Positions 8,827 through 17,449 of a stretch of DNA of 64,000 nt are shown piece after piece. Position 1 is the first letter of the stretch, and each line of letters opens with the position of its first letter. The stretch spans positions 372,001-436,000 of the forward strand of contig NZ_BOOZ01000003.1 in the NCBI RefSeq assembly GCF_016863495.1, given 5' to 3'. The translations under genes and the position numbers were made by a program. The stretch is from Micromonospora andamanensis. Lineage in GTDB: Bacteria > Actinomycetota > Actinomycetes > Mycobacteriales > Micromonosporaceae. The notes under the pieces were generated by a model. It was given only the letters and a program-made list of their open reading frames with translations. It did no database searches and was not told where the DNA came from.

Positions 8827-9839
8827 GTGGGGTTGACGCGTTCGGTGGGGGTGGGGGGCTCGGGTGGGGTGCCGGTGCCGAAGGGGCTGCCGCCGAGTGC
8901 CTCGCGATCGTGTGGGGTGAGCCAGTTCGACAGGTCGGGGCCGAGTGGCACCACGCCCGTCGGATTGATGTCCCGGTGGACCTCGTAGTAGTGCCGCTTG
9001 ATGTGGTCGAAGTCGATCGTGTCACCGAAGCCGGGCGTGGTGAACAGGTCCCGCGCGTACGCCCACAGCACCGGCATCTCGCTGAGCTTCTGCCGGTTGC
9101 ACTTGAAGTGGCCGTGGTACACCGGATCGAAGCGGACAAGCGTGGTGAACAGTCGTACGTCGGCCTCGGTAATCGTGTCGCCGACCAGGTAACGCTGCCC
9201 GGCCAGTCGCTCACTGAGCCAGTCCAGCCTGTCGAACAGCCGCCGGTACGCCCGCTCGTACGCGTCCTGGCTGCCGGCGAAGCCACAGCGGTAGACGCCG
9301 TTGTTGACGTCGGCGAAGACCACCGCGTTCACCTCGTCGATCTCGGCGCGCAGGTGTTCCGGATAGAGCTGCGGAGCACCGGTACGGTGGTACGCGGTCC
9401 ACTCGGTGGACAGATCCAGGCTCATCCGGGCGTAGTCGTTCGTCACCACCTGCCCGGTGGGCACGTCCACGATCGCCGGCACGGTGATGCCCCGGGGATA
9501 GTCCGGGTAGCGCGCGAAGTAGGCCTCCTGGATGCGCTCGATGCCGAGCACCGGGTCCCGTCCGTCGGGGTCGAGATCGAAGGTCCAGCTCCGCGCGTCG
9601 TGCGTCGGACCGGCGACCCCCATCGAGATGGCGTCCTCCAGGCCCAGCAGCCGACGCACGATGATCAGACGGTTGGCCCACGGGCAGGCACGGCTGACCA
9701 CCAACCGGTAGCGACCCGGCTCGACCGGATAGCCGTCCCGCCCGTCGGCGGTGATCCGCGTGGTGATGTAGTTCTGGTCCCGCTTGAACTCACCCGGCTC
9801 GACGTACTTCCCGCCGGTGCCCTTGCCGTCCTCGCCCAT
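8802..9839 (-). CDS. Glutathionyl-hydroquinone reductase-like thiol transferase (ECM4/YqjG family)
   Basis: A 345-residue soluble protein of the Xi-class glutathione transferase family. SRACPWANR holds the catalytic Cys52. The C-terminal all-helical GST domain follows, with YLVGDTITEADVRLFTTLVRFD. E. coli YqjG and yeast ECM4 reduce glutathionyl-hydroquinones. Actinobacteria generally make mycothiol instead of glutathione, so the natural thiol here is probably mycothiol; this is inference. The start at 9839 has a GGGGGC ribosome-binding site 5 to 6 bp upstream, and the 29 residues encoded further upstream look like non-coding extension. The last 20 or so residues are Pro/Thr-rich and come from a simple-sequence stretch. 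It lies inside the nuo region on the opposite strand. Confidence 0.82.
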   Translation of the reverse strand: MGEDGKGTGGKYVEPGEFKRDQNYITTRITADGRDGYPVEPGRYRLVVSRACPWANRLIIVRRLLGLEDAISMGVAGPTHDARSWTFDLDPDGRDPVLGIERIQEAYFARYPDYPRGITVPAIVDVPTGQVVTNDYARMSLDLSTEWTAYHRTGAPQLYPEHLRAEIDEVNAVVFADVNNGVYRCGFAGSQDAYERAYRRLFDRLDWLSERLAGQRYLVGDTITEADVRLFTTLVRFDPVYHGHFKCNRQKLSEMPVLWAYARDLFTTPGFGDTIDFDHIKRHYYEVHRDINPTGVVPLGPDLSNWLTPHDREALGGSPFGTGTPPEPPTPTERVNPTHTPLPTP

Positions 9840-9951
9840 GTCGCCCCCAGGGTGTGCCGAGTCGTCCTCGGTCCCATCATGGCGGATCTTCACGGGTTCG
9901 GCCTGGTGGGCGGGCGAGACGGCCACCGGGCCGCTGCGACCGCCCGCGCCC

Positions 9952-10524
9952 TCAGCGGGAGCGGGGCGTGATCCGGTCGAGCGGGATGTCCATCTCCCAC
10001 GGGTCGGCCAGCAGGATGCCGTCGCTCATCCGGGCGTGCTCGACGTAGACGCGCTTCACCGGGTCGAGCCGGTGGGCGTGCACCACGATCCCCGCCTCGG
10101 TCTCGATCCGCCAGAAGAAGGGAATGTCCGCCTCGGCGTAGAGTGCGGGCTTGAGCACCCGGTCGATGCTGCGCGAACCCTCCGAGACGATCTCCACCAC
10201 CAGCAGGACCTCGTTCGGCAGGTAGGACGAGGGGTTGCGGGTGGCCGCGTCGAGCTCGGTGACCAGCAGGTCGGGGATGAAGGACCGGGTGCGGGACATC
10301 CGCACCGCCACTCCCTGGGTGACGTCGAGATCGGCGGGGCAGGTCTCTTCCAGTGCGGCCATGAGCCGGCCGGCGATGGATTGGTGCAGTCGCGTGGGGG
10401 AGGGCGACACGATCAGTTGTCCGTCCAGGAGTTCACGGCGGCGGCCGTCGTCGGGCAGGCGGTCGAGGGCGTCCGTCGTCCACTCGCCCGGCGCCGGGTT
10501 GTCGTCGTGCAGCGCGGCGGTCAT
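9952..10524 (-). CDS. Uma2 family protein (PD-(D/E)XK nuclease-like, DUF820)
   Basis: A 190-residue protein. The motif series [22 protein letters not shown], then [27 protein letters not shown] and [17 protein letters not shown], is typical of the Uma2/DUF820 family, a restriction-endonuclease-like fold. The acidic residues of PDLLV and VVEIVSE and the following Lys would form the nuclease centre. These proteins are abundant in actinobacteria and cyanobacteria, and their biological role is largely unknown. The start at ATG 10524 has AAAGGAC seven bases upstream. It is divergent from nuoI with about 104 bp between, which must hold both promoters. Confidence 0.85.
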   Translation of the reverse strand: MTAALHDDNPAPGEWTTDALDRLPDDGRRRELLDGQLIVSPSPTRLHQSIAGRLMAALEETCPADLDVTQGVAVRMSRTRSFIPDLLVTELDAATRNPSSYLPNEVLLVVEIVSEGSRSIDRVLKPALYAEADIPFFWRIETEAGIVVHAHRLDPVKRVYVEHARMSDGILLADPWEMDIPLDRITPRSR

Positions 10525-10628
10525 TGACGGGTCCTTTCCGGTGCGTCGTTCTCCCCGTGGCCACCGTACTACCGGCTACCCCCGGGTGGTGGTCGCGCGC
10601 GCCGTGCCCACAGGGCAGGATGTTCGGC

Positions 10629-10661
10629 ATGAGTGAGCGCGAGCGAAGCGAGGCGACCGGC
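10629..10661 (+). repeat. Short copy of the ATGAGCGAGCG junction repeat at the nuoI start
   Basis: ATGAGTGAGCGCGAGCGAAG matches the left end of the two 80-bp elements at 14135 and 15750. The next bases GAGCGAAGCGAGG resemble their right end (GAGCGTAGCGAGG). It looks like an element with its centre deleted. It places an in-frame ATG 33 bp upstream of the GTG at 10662, where family-like NuoI sequence begins. Confidence 0.55.
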
Positions 10662-11261
10662 GTGCCCGGCAGCGGCCTGGTCAAGGGGCTGGCGGTCACG
10701 CTCAAGACGATGACGAAGCGCTCGACCACCCAGCAGTACCCGGACGTCGCCCCCGAGCTACCGCCCCGCTCGCGCGGGGTGATCGCGCTGCTGGAGGAGA
10801 ACTGCACGGTCTGCATGCTCTGCGCCCGCGAGTGTCCGGACTGGTGCATCTACATCGACTCGCACAAGGAGGAGGTGGCGGTGCCGGGGGCCGCCCGGGC
10901 CCGGCAGCGCAACGTGCTCGACCGGTTCGACATCGACTTCTCGCTCTGCATGTATTGCGGCATCTGCATCGAGGTCTGCCCCTTCGACGCGCTCTACTGG
11001 TCGCCGGAGTTCGAGTACGCCGAGTACGACATCAAGGACCTGCTGCACGACAAGGATCACCTGGGCGAGTGGATGGCCACAGTGCCGCCGCCCCCGGCCC
11101 ACGACCCCAACGGCGAGCCGGCCAAGGAGGAGACCGCCGCCGCGCGCAAGGCGGCCGTCCCCGGCGCGCCCGCCGCCCGTCCGACCACAGCGGCGGTACG
11201 CCCCGAGCGCCGACCGGTGCCACCCCGTGCCGCCGACGACGACGAAGGTACGTCCGCGTGA
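10629..11261 (+). CDS. nuoI: NADH-quinone oxidoreductase subunit I (2x[4Fe-4S] ferredoxin)
   Basis: A 210-residue peripheral subunit that relays electrons through two [4Fe-4S] clusters. The two binding motifs are complete: [12 protein letters not shown] near residue 59 and [12 protein letters not shown] near residue 108. The C-terminal 45 or so residues are an Ala/Pro/Arg tail. The start is ambiguous. ATG 10629, or ATG 10620, reads through a repeat ([11 protein letters not shown]), while GTG 10662 starts at [13 protein letters not shown], which matches my recollection of streptomycete NuoI2 proteins. CAGGAT at 10617-10622 would fit a leaderless message from 10629. The stop overlaps the nuoJ GTG, opening the compact nuoI-N block. 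Confidence 0.92.
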   Translation: MSERERSEATGVPGSGLVKGLAVTLKTMTKRSTTQQYPDVAPELPPRSRGVIALLEENCTVCMLCARECPDWCIYIDSHKEEVAVPGAARARQRNVLDRFDIDFSLCMYCGICIEVCPFDALYWSPEFEYAEYDIKDLLHDKDHLGEWMATVPPPPAHDPNGEPAKEETAAARKAAVPGAPAARPTTAAVRPERRPVPPRAADDDEGTSA

Positions 11262-11794
11262 CCGGGGTGGACGTGCTGCTGCTCGCCCTCGGCGCGGTGG
11301 CGGTCGGCTCGGCGGCGCTTGTGGTGGGCACCCGGCACCTGGTCCGGGCGGGGCTCTACCTGGTGGTCTGCCTCGGCGCGGTGGCCGGCATGTACCTGGT
11401 GCTCGCCGCCGAACTGGTTGCCTGGGTGCAGGTGCTGATCTACGTCGGCGCGGTGGTGGTGCTGCTGCTGTTCGCCGTGATGCTGACCCGCGCGCCGATC
11501 GGCGCCTCCGACGACCTGGACCGCCCCGGCTGGCCGGCCGCGCTCATCGGCGGTGGTGCCGGGCTCGGGCTGGCGGCGTTGCTCGTCGACGCGTACCGCT
11601 GGACGACTGTGGACCTGCCCGCGGCGGGAAACGCCGAGCGCATCGGTGAGCAGGTCTTCAGCAACTGGGTGCTGCCCTTCGAGGTGCTGTCGGTGCTGCT
11701 GCTCTCGGCGCTTGTGGGCGCCATCGTGCTGTCCCGTCCCGACATCGGCGCCACCAGGGACGACGCGACAGGTGACCGGGGGCGGTCACGGTGA
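11258..11794 (+). CDS. nuoJ: NADH-quinone oxidoreductase subunit J
   Basis: A 178-residue membrane subunit with five predicted helices. The family-typical stretch [37 protein letters not shown] is recognisable; its distorted helix 3 takes part in the conformational switch of complex I. The start is GTG 11258, overlapping the nuoI stop by 4 bp (GTGA). Its own stop overlaps the nuoK GTG in the same way, so I, J and K are translationally coupled. Confidence 0.93.
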   Translation: MTGVDVLLLALGAVAVGSAALVVGTRHLVRAGLYLVVCLGAVAGMYLVLAAELVAWVQVLIYVGAVVVLLLFAVMLTRAPIGASDDLDRPGWPAALIGGGAGLGLAALLVDAYRWTTVDLPAAGNAERIGEQVFSNWVLPFEVLSVLLLSALVGAIVLSRPDIGATRDDATGDRGRSR

Positions 11795-12198
11795 GACCTG
11801 TCATCCCGTACGTCACCGCAGCGCTGCTGTTCGGTCTCGGCGTGTACGGCGTGCTGCGGCGGCGCAACGCGGTGCTGGTGCTGATGGCCGTCGAGTTGAT
11901 GCTCAACGCGGTGAACCTGATCCTGGTCACCGCCGACACCACGGCCCGGGCGGTGCTACCGCACGGTGGGCAGGTCTTCGCGCTCTTCGTGATCGTGCTG
12001 GCCGCCGCCGAGATCGGGGTCGGGTTGGCGATCGTGCTCCAGCTGTACCGGATGCGGGCCAGCGTCGCCGTCGACGAGATTCCCCTGGCCGAGCGGCGAG
12101 CCGGGGAGGTCGAACCCCACGCCGGGGGACCGGTACCGGCCACGACGGGTGGCGGGGCGTCCCCGGCCGCCGGAAGTGCACCGGAGGGACAGCGGTGA
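11791..12198 (+). CDS. nuoK: NADH-quinone oxidoreductase subunit K
   Basis: A 135-residue membrane subunit. Three transmembrane helices occupy the first 85 or so residues and carry the buried proton-path glutamates in MAVELMLNAVNL and in the helix AAAEIGVGLAIV. A polar tail of about 45 residues follows, longer than in E. coli NuoK (100 residues in all). GTG start and GTGA overlaps occur at both ends. Confidence 0.93.
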   Translation: MRPVIPYVTAALLFGLGVYGVLRRRNAVLVLMAVELMLNAVNLILVTADTTARAVLPHGGQVFALFVIVLAAAEIGVGLAIVLQLYRMRASVAVDEIPLAERRAGEVEPHAGGPVPATTGGGASPAAGSAPEGQR

Positions 12199-14138
12199 AC
12201 GCCACGACGATCGGTGCGTTGCTGCCCGCCGTACCGCTGCTCGCCGGCCTGGCCGGGCTGTTGCTGCCACCGTCGCCGGCTGGCTCGACCCTCGGCGAGT
12301 CGACCGCCCGCCGCACCGCCGCGGCCCTCGGGGTGGCCGGCGCGGCCGGTGCCCTCGGCCTGGCGGTGGCCCTGCTCGTCACCCTGGACGGTCCGGCCGA
12401 GTCCTCGACCACCTGGATCGAGTTGGGCGGGCTCACCGTCACCCTCGGGGTACGCCTCGACGGCGCGGCCGCCCTGGTCGCCGTCGCGGTCACCACTGTG
12501 GCCCTGGCCGTGCAGATCTACTCCACCGGCTACCTCCGGCAGGGGCCGCCCGACGAGCCCGACCACCGCTATCCGCCGTACGCGGCGCAGGTCAGCCTCT
12601 TCACCGCCGCGATGCTGCTGGTGGTGGTCTCCGGGGACCTGATCCTGCTGCTTGTCGGCTGGGAGGTGATGGGCCTCTGCTCCTACCTGCTCATCGCCCA
12701 CGACCGGAGACTGCCGGAGGCACCCGCCGCCGCGATGAAGGCGTTCCTGGTGACCCGGGTCGGTGACGTCGGCTTCCTGCTCGGCATCGCCCTGCTCGGC
12801 GTCTCGGCGGGCAGCTTCCGGATCGCCGACGTGCTCGCCCACGACCACAGCAGCGCCACGCTCACCGCGGCCTGCCTGCTGCTGCTCGCCGGGGTGGCCG
12901 GCAAGAGCGCCCAGTTCCCGCTGCACACCTGGCTGCCCGACGCGATGGCCGGACCCACCCCGATCTCCGCGTTGATCCACGCCGCGACGATGGTCGCCGC
13001 CGGGGTGTACGCGGTCACCCGGCTGTGGCCGCTCTTCGAGGCCACCCCGATCGCGTTGATCGTGCTCGGCGTGATGGCCTCGGTGACCCTGCTGCTGGGC
13101 GCGCTGGCGGCCACCGCGCAGGACGACATCAAGCGGGTGCTCGCCTGGTCGACTGTCTCGCAGATCGGCTACATGACCGGGGCGCTCGCCGTCGGCTCCC
13201 CACCGGCCGCGCTGTTCCACCTGCTCACCCACGCGGCGTTCAAGGCGCTGCTGTTCCTCGCCGCCGGTGCGGTGATCCACGCCGTCGGGACCACAGTGAT
13301 GTCCCGGATGGGTGGGCTGCGGCACAGCATGCCTGTCACCTTCTGGTGCACGCTTGTCGGGCTCGGCGCGCTTGCCGGCGTACCGCCGCTGTCCGGCTTC
13401 TGGAGCAAGGAGGGGGTGCTCGCCGCCGCCGAGCAGGCAGCCCTGCACGGCGACGGCCCGGCGCCGGCCTGGCTGGGCTGGCTGGTCTGGCTCGCCGGGC
13501 TGGTCGGTGTGGCCGTCACCGCCTGGTACGCCACCCGGCTGCTGCTGCGCACCTTCTTCGGTGCGCCCCGCACCCCGCTGGCCCAGCCGCACGACCCGCC
13601 GGCCGTACTCCGCTGGCCGGTGCTGGCGCTTGCCGTACCAGCGGCGCTGCTCGGCCTGGCCGGCTTCCCGGGCTGGTTCTCCCGCCACCTGCAATCCACC
13701 CCGCCGACCGCCCCTGACACCGTGTCGGATCTGCTGCCGCCGGACGGGCTGATCCACCTCACCCCGACCGTGCTGCTGCCGCTGGCACTGCTCGTGATCG
13801 GCGCCGGCCTGGCGTGGGCCGGCTGGCGGCGGGGCGGCGGTGCCGACCCGGCGACGGCGCTCGGCCCGCTGCGGCCGGTCTTCGCCCGCGCGTTCCGGCT
13901 CGACGACGTCCAACACACCCTCGTCGTACGACCGACGACAGCGGCGGCGCGGATGGCGCGTACCACCGACGAACGGGTGGTGGACGGTGCGGTCACCGGC
14001 ACCGGACGGGCCGCCAGCGCCCTCGGCGGCGGCCTGGGCGTCCTGCACCGGGCGGCGTTGCCCCGGGCCGCCGCCGCGGTGCTGGCCGGCGCGCTGCTGA
14101 TCGGCCTGGCCGCAGCCCTGATCGGAGCGACGGCATGA
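12195..14138 (+). CDS. nuoL: NADH-quinone oxidoreductase subunit L (antiporter-like)
   Basis: A 647-residue distal proton-pumping subunit related to Mrp antiporters, with about 15 to 16 helices. Typical landmarks are GWEVMGLCSYLLI (with the conserved pump Glu), AGKSAQFPLHTWLPDAMAGPTPISALIHAATMVAAG and DDIKRVLAWSTVSQIGYM. The lateral-helix region near the C-terminus is present. The GTG start overlaps the nuoK stop. The stop lies in ATGA at 14135-14138, and the ATG of that overlap is also the left end of an 80-bp element that now separates nuoL from nuoM. Confidence 0.94.
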   Translation: MNATTIGALLPAVPLLAGLAGLLLPPSPAGSTLGESTARRTAAALGVAGAAGALGLAVALLVTLDGPAESSTTWIELGGLTVTLGVRLDGAAALVAVAVTTVALAVQIYSTGYLRQGPPDEPDHRYPPYAAQVSLFTAAMLLVVVSGDLILLLVGWEVMGLCSYLLIAHDRRLPEAPAAAMKAFLVTRVGDVGFLLGIALLGVSAGSFRIADVLAHDHSSATLTAACLLLLAGVAGKSAQFPLHTWLPDAMAGPTPISALIHAATMVAAGVYAVTRLWPLFEATPIALIVLGVMASVTLLLGALAATAQDDIKRVLAWSTVSQIGYMTGALAVGSPPAALFHLLTHAAFKALLFLAAGAVIHAVGTTVMSRMGGLRHSMPVTFWCTLVGLGALAGVPPLSGFWSKEGVLAAAEQAALHGDGPAPAWLGWLVWLAGLVGVAVTAWYATRLLLRTFFGAPRTPLAQPHDPPAVLRWPVLALAVPAALLGLAGFPGWFSRHLQSTPPTAPDTVSDLLPPDGLIHLTPTVLLPLALLVIGAGLAWAGWRRGGGADPATALGPLRPVFARAFRLDDVQHTLVVRPTTAAARMARTTDERVVDGAVTGTGRAASALGGGLGVLHRAALPRAAAAVLAGALLIGLAAALIGATA

Positions 14139-14214
14139 GCGAGCGTCAGCGAGCGAATCATCAACTCAATGCTTCGGTGCCGCACGCCGACCCGCAGCGC
14201 AGCGGAGGGCGGGC
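14135..14214 (+). repeat. 80-bp element at the nuoL/nuoM stop-start junction
   Basis: It begins ATGAGCGAGCG directly on the nuoL stop (ATGA), and exactly 80 bp later the sequence ATGAGCGAG recurs as the nuoM start. It aligns along its whole length with the element at 15750-15829. Shared blocks are ATGAGCGAGCG, GGCGAGCGA/CAGCGAGCGA followed by RTCAT, CTCARTGC and AGCGNAGCG near the right end. It contains no plausible gene. The flanking ATGAGCGA copies look like a duplicated insertion site. Confidence 0.7.
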
Positions 14215-15753
14215 ATGAGCGAGGGGGAGTTCCTGCTGGTGGCGGTGCTCGCGGTGCCGGCGCTCGGCGCGCTGGCGGTGGCGGCCACGCCACGCGACCG
14301 GGCGGCCCGGATCGTCGGTACGGTGGCCGCCGCGCTGACCCTCGTCGCGGCTGTGGCGCTTGTCGGCGGACGGGCCACCGGCTGGTCGGCGTACGTGCCG
14401 CCGGATGCCGCAGGTGCGGTGCGTCCCTGGCACACCGTCGACAGGCCGTGGGTGCCGGGGCTGGACCTGCGCTTCCATCTGGGCGTGGACGGCATCTCCT
14501 GGCCGCTGCTGGTGCTCACCGCCCTGCTCACCCTGCTGTGCTGCGGGTACACCCTCTGGCGGGTGCCGGGCGGCGGCGACGGCCGGGCCCTGGTGGCGCT
14601 GCTGCTGGTCGTCGAGGTCGGCATCCTCGGCACCTTCCTCGCCCTCGACCTGGTGCTGTTCTTCCTCTTCTTCGAGGTCGTCCTGCTGCCGATGTACGCG
14701 ATCATCGTCGGTTGGGGCGGCGACGGCACCGACCCGGCGTCGCACGACGCGCGGCGGCGGGCGGGACGCAAGTTCGCCCTCTACACCCTCTTCGGTTCGG
14801 TGCTGCTGCTGGTCGGGGTGTACGTGGTGGTGGCCGCCGCCGGCACCGCCGACATCGTGGCGCTCACCGGCGGCACCGAACTGTCCCGCACCACCCAGCT
14901 CGTCGCCTTCACCCTGCTCGCGTTGGCCTTCGCGGTGAAGAGTCCGCTGTGGCCGCTGCACTCCTGGCTGCCCGACGCCCACACCCAGGCACCCACGGTC
15001 GGCAGCGTGCTGCTCGCCGGGGTGCTGCTCAAAATGGGCACGTACGGTCTGATCCGGGTCGCCGTCGCGGTGGCCCCCGAAGGGGCCCGGTGGGCGGCAC
15101 CGGTGCTCGGTGTGCTCGCGGTAGCCGCCATCCTGGTCGGCTCTCTGGTGTGCCTCGCCCAGACCGAGTTGAAGCGGCTGATCGCGTACTCCAGCGTCGG
15201 ACACATGGGCTTCGTCCTGCTCGGGGTCGCCACCCTGACCGCCACCGGCATCCAGGCGGCGCTGATCGGCAACGTCGCCCACGGCATCATCACGGGTCTG
15301 CTGTTCTTCCTGGCCGGGGCGATCAAGGATCGGGCCCACACCGGCGAGCTGAGCGAGCTGTCCGGGCTGCGGGAGACCGCCCCGCGCCTGTCCGGGCTGC
15401 TCGCGTTCGCGGCCGTCGCCTCGCTGGGGCTGCCCGGGCTGGCCGGCTTCTGGGGCGAGGCGTTCGCCGTGGTCGCCGCCGTCGAGTCCGGTGGGGCGCT
15501 GTGGACCACGCTTGCGGTGCTGGCCGCGATCGGCGGGGCGCTGACGGCGGCGTACCTGCTGCGGCTGCTGCGGCGGGTGACCCATGGCGAGCCGACCCCG
15601 GTGGTCGCCGCGCTCGGTCCCGGCCTGGCCGGGGCCGAACTGGTCGCCTGGGTGCCCCTGGTGCTGCTCGCGCTGGCCGTCGGGCTGGCTCCGACGCTCG
15701 TCCTCGGTGTCGCCGAAGCCCCGGTCGAGGCCCTGGTGGGAGTACTGCGATGA
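14215..15753 (+). CDS. nuoM: NADH-quinone oxidoreductase subunit M (antiporter-like)
   Basis: A 512-residue proton-pumping membrane subunit with about 14 helices. FFLFFEVVLLPMYAIIVGWGG carries the conserved pump Glu. KSPLWPLHSWLPDAHTQAPTVGSVLLAGVLLKMGTYG and LIAYSSVGHMGFVLLG are hallmark segments. The start ATG 14215 lies at the right edge of an 80-bp repeat, with GGAGGGCGGGC before it as ribosome-binding site, so the repeat also supplies the translation signal. The stop overlaps the ATG of a second copy of the element. Confidence 0.94.
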   Translation: MSEGEFLLVAVLAVPALGALAVAATPRDRAARIVGTVAAALTLVAAVALVGGRATGWSAYVPPDAAGAVRPWHTVDRPWVPGLDLRFHLGVDGISWPLLVLTALLTLLCCGYTLWRVPGGGDGRALVALLLVVEVGILGTFLALDLVLFFLFFEVVLLPMYAIIVGWGGDGTDPASHDARRRAGRKFALYTLFGSVLLLVGVYVVVAAAGTADIVALTGGTELSRTTQLVAFTLLALAFAVKSPLWPLHSWLPDAHTQAPTVGSVLLAGVLLKMGTYGLIRVAVAVAPEGARWAAPVLGVLAVAAILVGSLVCLAQTELKRLIAYSSVGHMGFVLLGVATLTATGIQAALIGNVAHGIITGLLFFLAGAIKDRAHTGELSELSGLRETAPRLSGLLAFAAVASLGLPGLAGFWGEAFAVVAAVESGGALWTTLAVLAAIGGALTAAYLLRLLRRVTHGEPTPVVAALGPGLAGAELVAWVPLVLLALAVGLAPTLVLGVAEAPVEALVGVLR

Positions 15754-15829
15754 GCGAGCGCGGCGAGCGAGTCATTCGGCTCAGTGCGGTGGTGCCTCGT
15801 CGCGGCGCCGAGCGTAGCGAGGTGGCGCG
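15750..15829 (+). repeat. 80-bp element at the nuoM/nuoN stop-start junction
   Basis: This is the second full-length copy of the element at 14135-14214. It has the same length, the same position relative to an ATGA stop/start overlap, and the same flanking ATGAGCGA direct repeats (15750 and 15830). The right part GAGCGTAGCGAGGTGG provides the spacing before the nuoN ATG. The two copies have diverged noticeably, so this is not a very recent duplication. Confidence 0.7.
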
Positions 15830-17302
15830 ATGAGCGACTCGAGTCTGGTGCAGGCCGTCGACCACGTGGCGTTGCTGCCGGCGTACCTGGCCGCCGGGAC
15901 GGCGGTGCTGGTGCTGCTGGTGGACCTGCTGGTCGCCCGACCGCTGGCCACCGTGGTCACGGCGGCCACCGGGGCGGTCGCCACTGCGGTCGGCGCGGCG
16001 GTGGTCGGTTCGGGAGCCGAACGACGTACGTTCTGCGTCGGCCCCGACTGTTCGTACGTCTTCGGCGGCCGAGCCGCCCTGGTCGCCGCGCTCGTGGCGC
16101 TGCTCGTGCTCGGCGTACTGGCGTTGTCCGGGCCGCTGCTGCGGGCCGGGAACACTCCGGTGGGGGAGTACTGCTTCCTGCTCGCCTGTTCGATGACCGG
16201 CGGCGTGGTGCTCGGCGCGGCCGGCGACCTGATCACCCTGATCGTGGCGGTGGAGGTGCTCACCCTGCCGCTGTACGTCCTGGTCGGCCTGCGTCGGGGC
16301 AGCCTGGCCAGTGCCGAGGCGGCGGTGACCTTCTTCGTGGTCAGCGTGGTCGCCACCACGCTGACCCTGCTCGGTGCCGCGCTGCTCTACGCGGTCACCG
16401 GCGGGCTGCACCTGGAACGGCTGGGCACCCTCCTCGCCGACGAGGCGCTGCTCGACCTGCCGTTGACCACCGTCGCGGTGACGCTCGTGGTGGCGGGACT
16501 GGCGTTCAAGGTGGCTGCGGTGCCGTTCCACGCCTGGGCACCGGCCACCTACGACGGGGCACCGCTGCCGGTGGCCGCCTACCTGTCCACCGCGTCGAAG
16601 CTGGGCGGGGTGATCGCCCTGCTGGCGGTGGTGCGGCACGCGCTGCCGTCGGAGGTGACCGGGCCGCTGCTGGCGGTGGTCGCCGCGCTCACCATGACCG
16701 TCGGCAACCTGGTGGCGCTGCGCCAGCGGCGTACGGTGCGGTTGCTCGCCTGGTCCTCGGTGGCCCAGGCGGGCTACATCCTCGCTCCGCTCGGCGCGCT
16801 GGCGCTGACCGCCGACGCGGACGCCCGAACCGCCGCGTACGCCGCCGCCCTGGCGTACGCCGTCTTCTTCGTGCTGCTGGAACTGGCCGCCTTCGCCGGT
16901 GTCGTGGCGCTGCGCCCGGCCGGCGCGGACGGTGGCAGCCTCGACGACCTGCGCGGTGCGGCGCGCCGGCACCCCTGGGTCGGCGCCGGGCTGGCGTTCG
17001 CGCTGATCGGCCTCGCCGGCCTGCCGCCCGGCCTGGCCGGGCTGTTCGCCAAGGTGACGGTGGTCCGGTCCCTGCTCGGCGGTGGCGCGGGCTGGCTCGC
17101 CCTGGTGGTGGCGATCAACGCGGTCATCGGTCTGGCCTACTACCTGCGGGCCGCCGCACTGCTCTACGCCCCGGCCGGGGAGGTCACCGCCCCTGCCGTC
17201 CGGCCCGCGCGCGCGGTTGCCGTGGCGCTGGCGGTGGCGACGGTGGTGGCGCTGGCCGTCGGCTTCGCGCCGCAGATCGTGCTCGATCTCGTCGGGAGCT
17301 GA
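15830..17302 (+). CDS. nuoN: NADH-quinone oxidoreductase subunit N (antiporter-like)
   Basis: A 490-residue membrane subunit with about 14 helices and the last gene of the nuo block. Family segments include LITLIVAVEVLTLPLYVLVG (pump Glu), AGLAFKVAAVPFHAWAPATYDGAPLPVAAYLSTASKLGG and VRLLAWSSVAQAGYIL. Start ATG 15830 lies at the right end of an 80-bp repeat. About 147 bp separate it from htpX. The arrangement nuoL-M-N followed by an HtpX protease resembles, as far as I recall, the second nuo locus of Streptomyces. Confidence 0.94.
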   Translation: MSDSSLVQAVDHVALLPAYLAAGTAVLVLLVDLLVARPLATVVTAATGAVATAVGAAVVGSGAERRTFCVGPDCSYVFGGRAALVAALVALLVLGVLALSGPLLRAGNTPVGEYCFLLACSMTGGVVLGAAGDLITLIVAVEVLTLPLYVLVGLRRGSLASAEAAVTFFVVSVVATTLTLLGAALLYAVTGGLHLERLGTLLADEALLDLPLTTVAVTLVVAGLAFKVAAVPFHAWAPATYDGAPLPVAAYLSTASKLGGVIALLAVVRHALPSEVTGPLLAVVAALTMTVGNLVALRQRRTVRLLAWSSVAQAGYILAPLGALALTADADARTAAYAAALAYAVFFVLLELAAFAGVVALRPAGADGGSLDDLRGAARRHPWVGAGLAFALIGLAGLPPGLAGLFAKVTVVRSLLGGGAGWLALVVAINAVIGLAYYLRAAALLYAPAGEVTAPAVRPARAVAVALAVATVVALAVGFAPQIVLDLVGS

Positions 17303-17449
17303 CGCTTCGACCCGGCTGCGCCGAGCCGGTCCGCTTCCCGCAGGTGACAGTCGCTCAGGTAACTCTCAGTCATGAGACGGATGGTTGGCGGGTACCCGCG
17401 TGTTGTACCGGTCAGCGGATCCCGGCATCCGTGCACCGAAGGAGTGATC

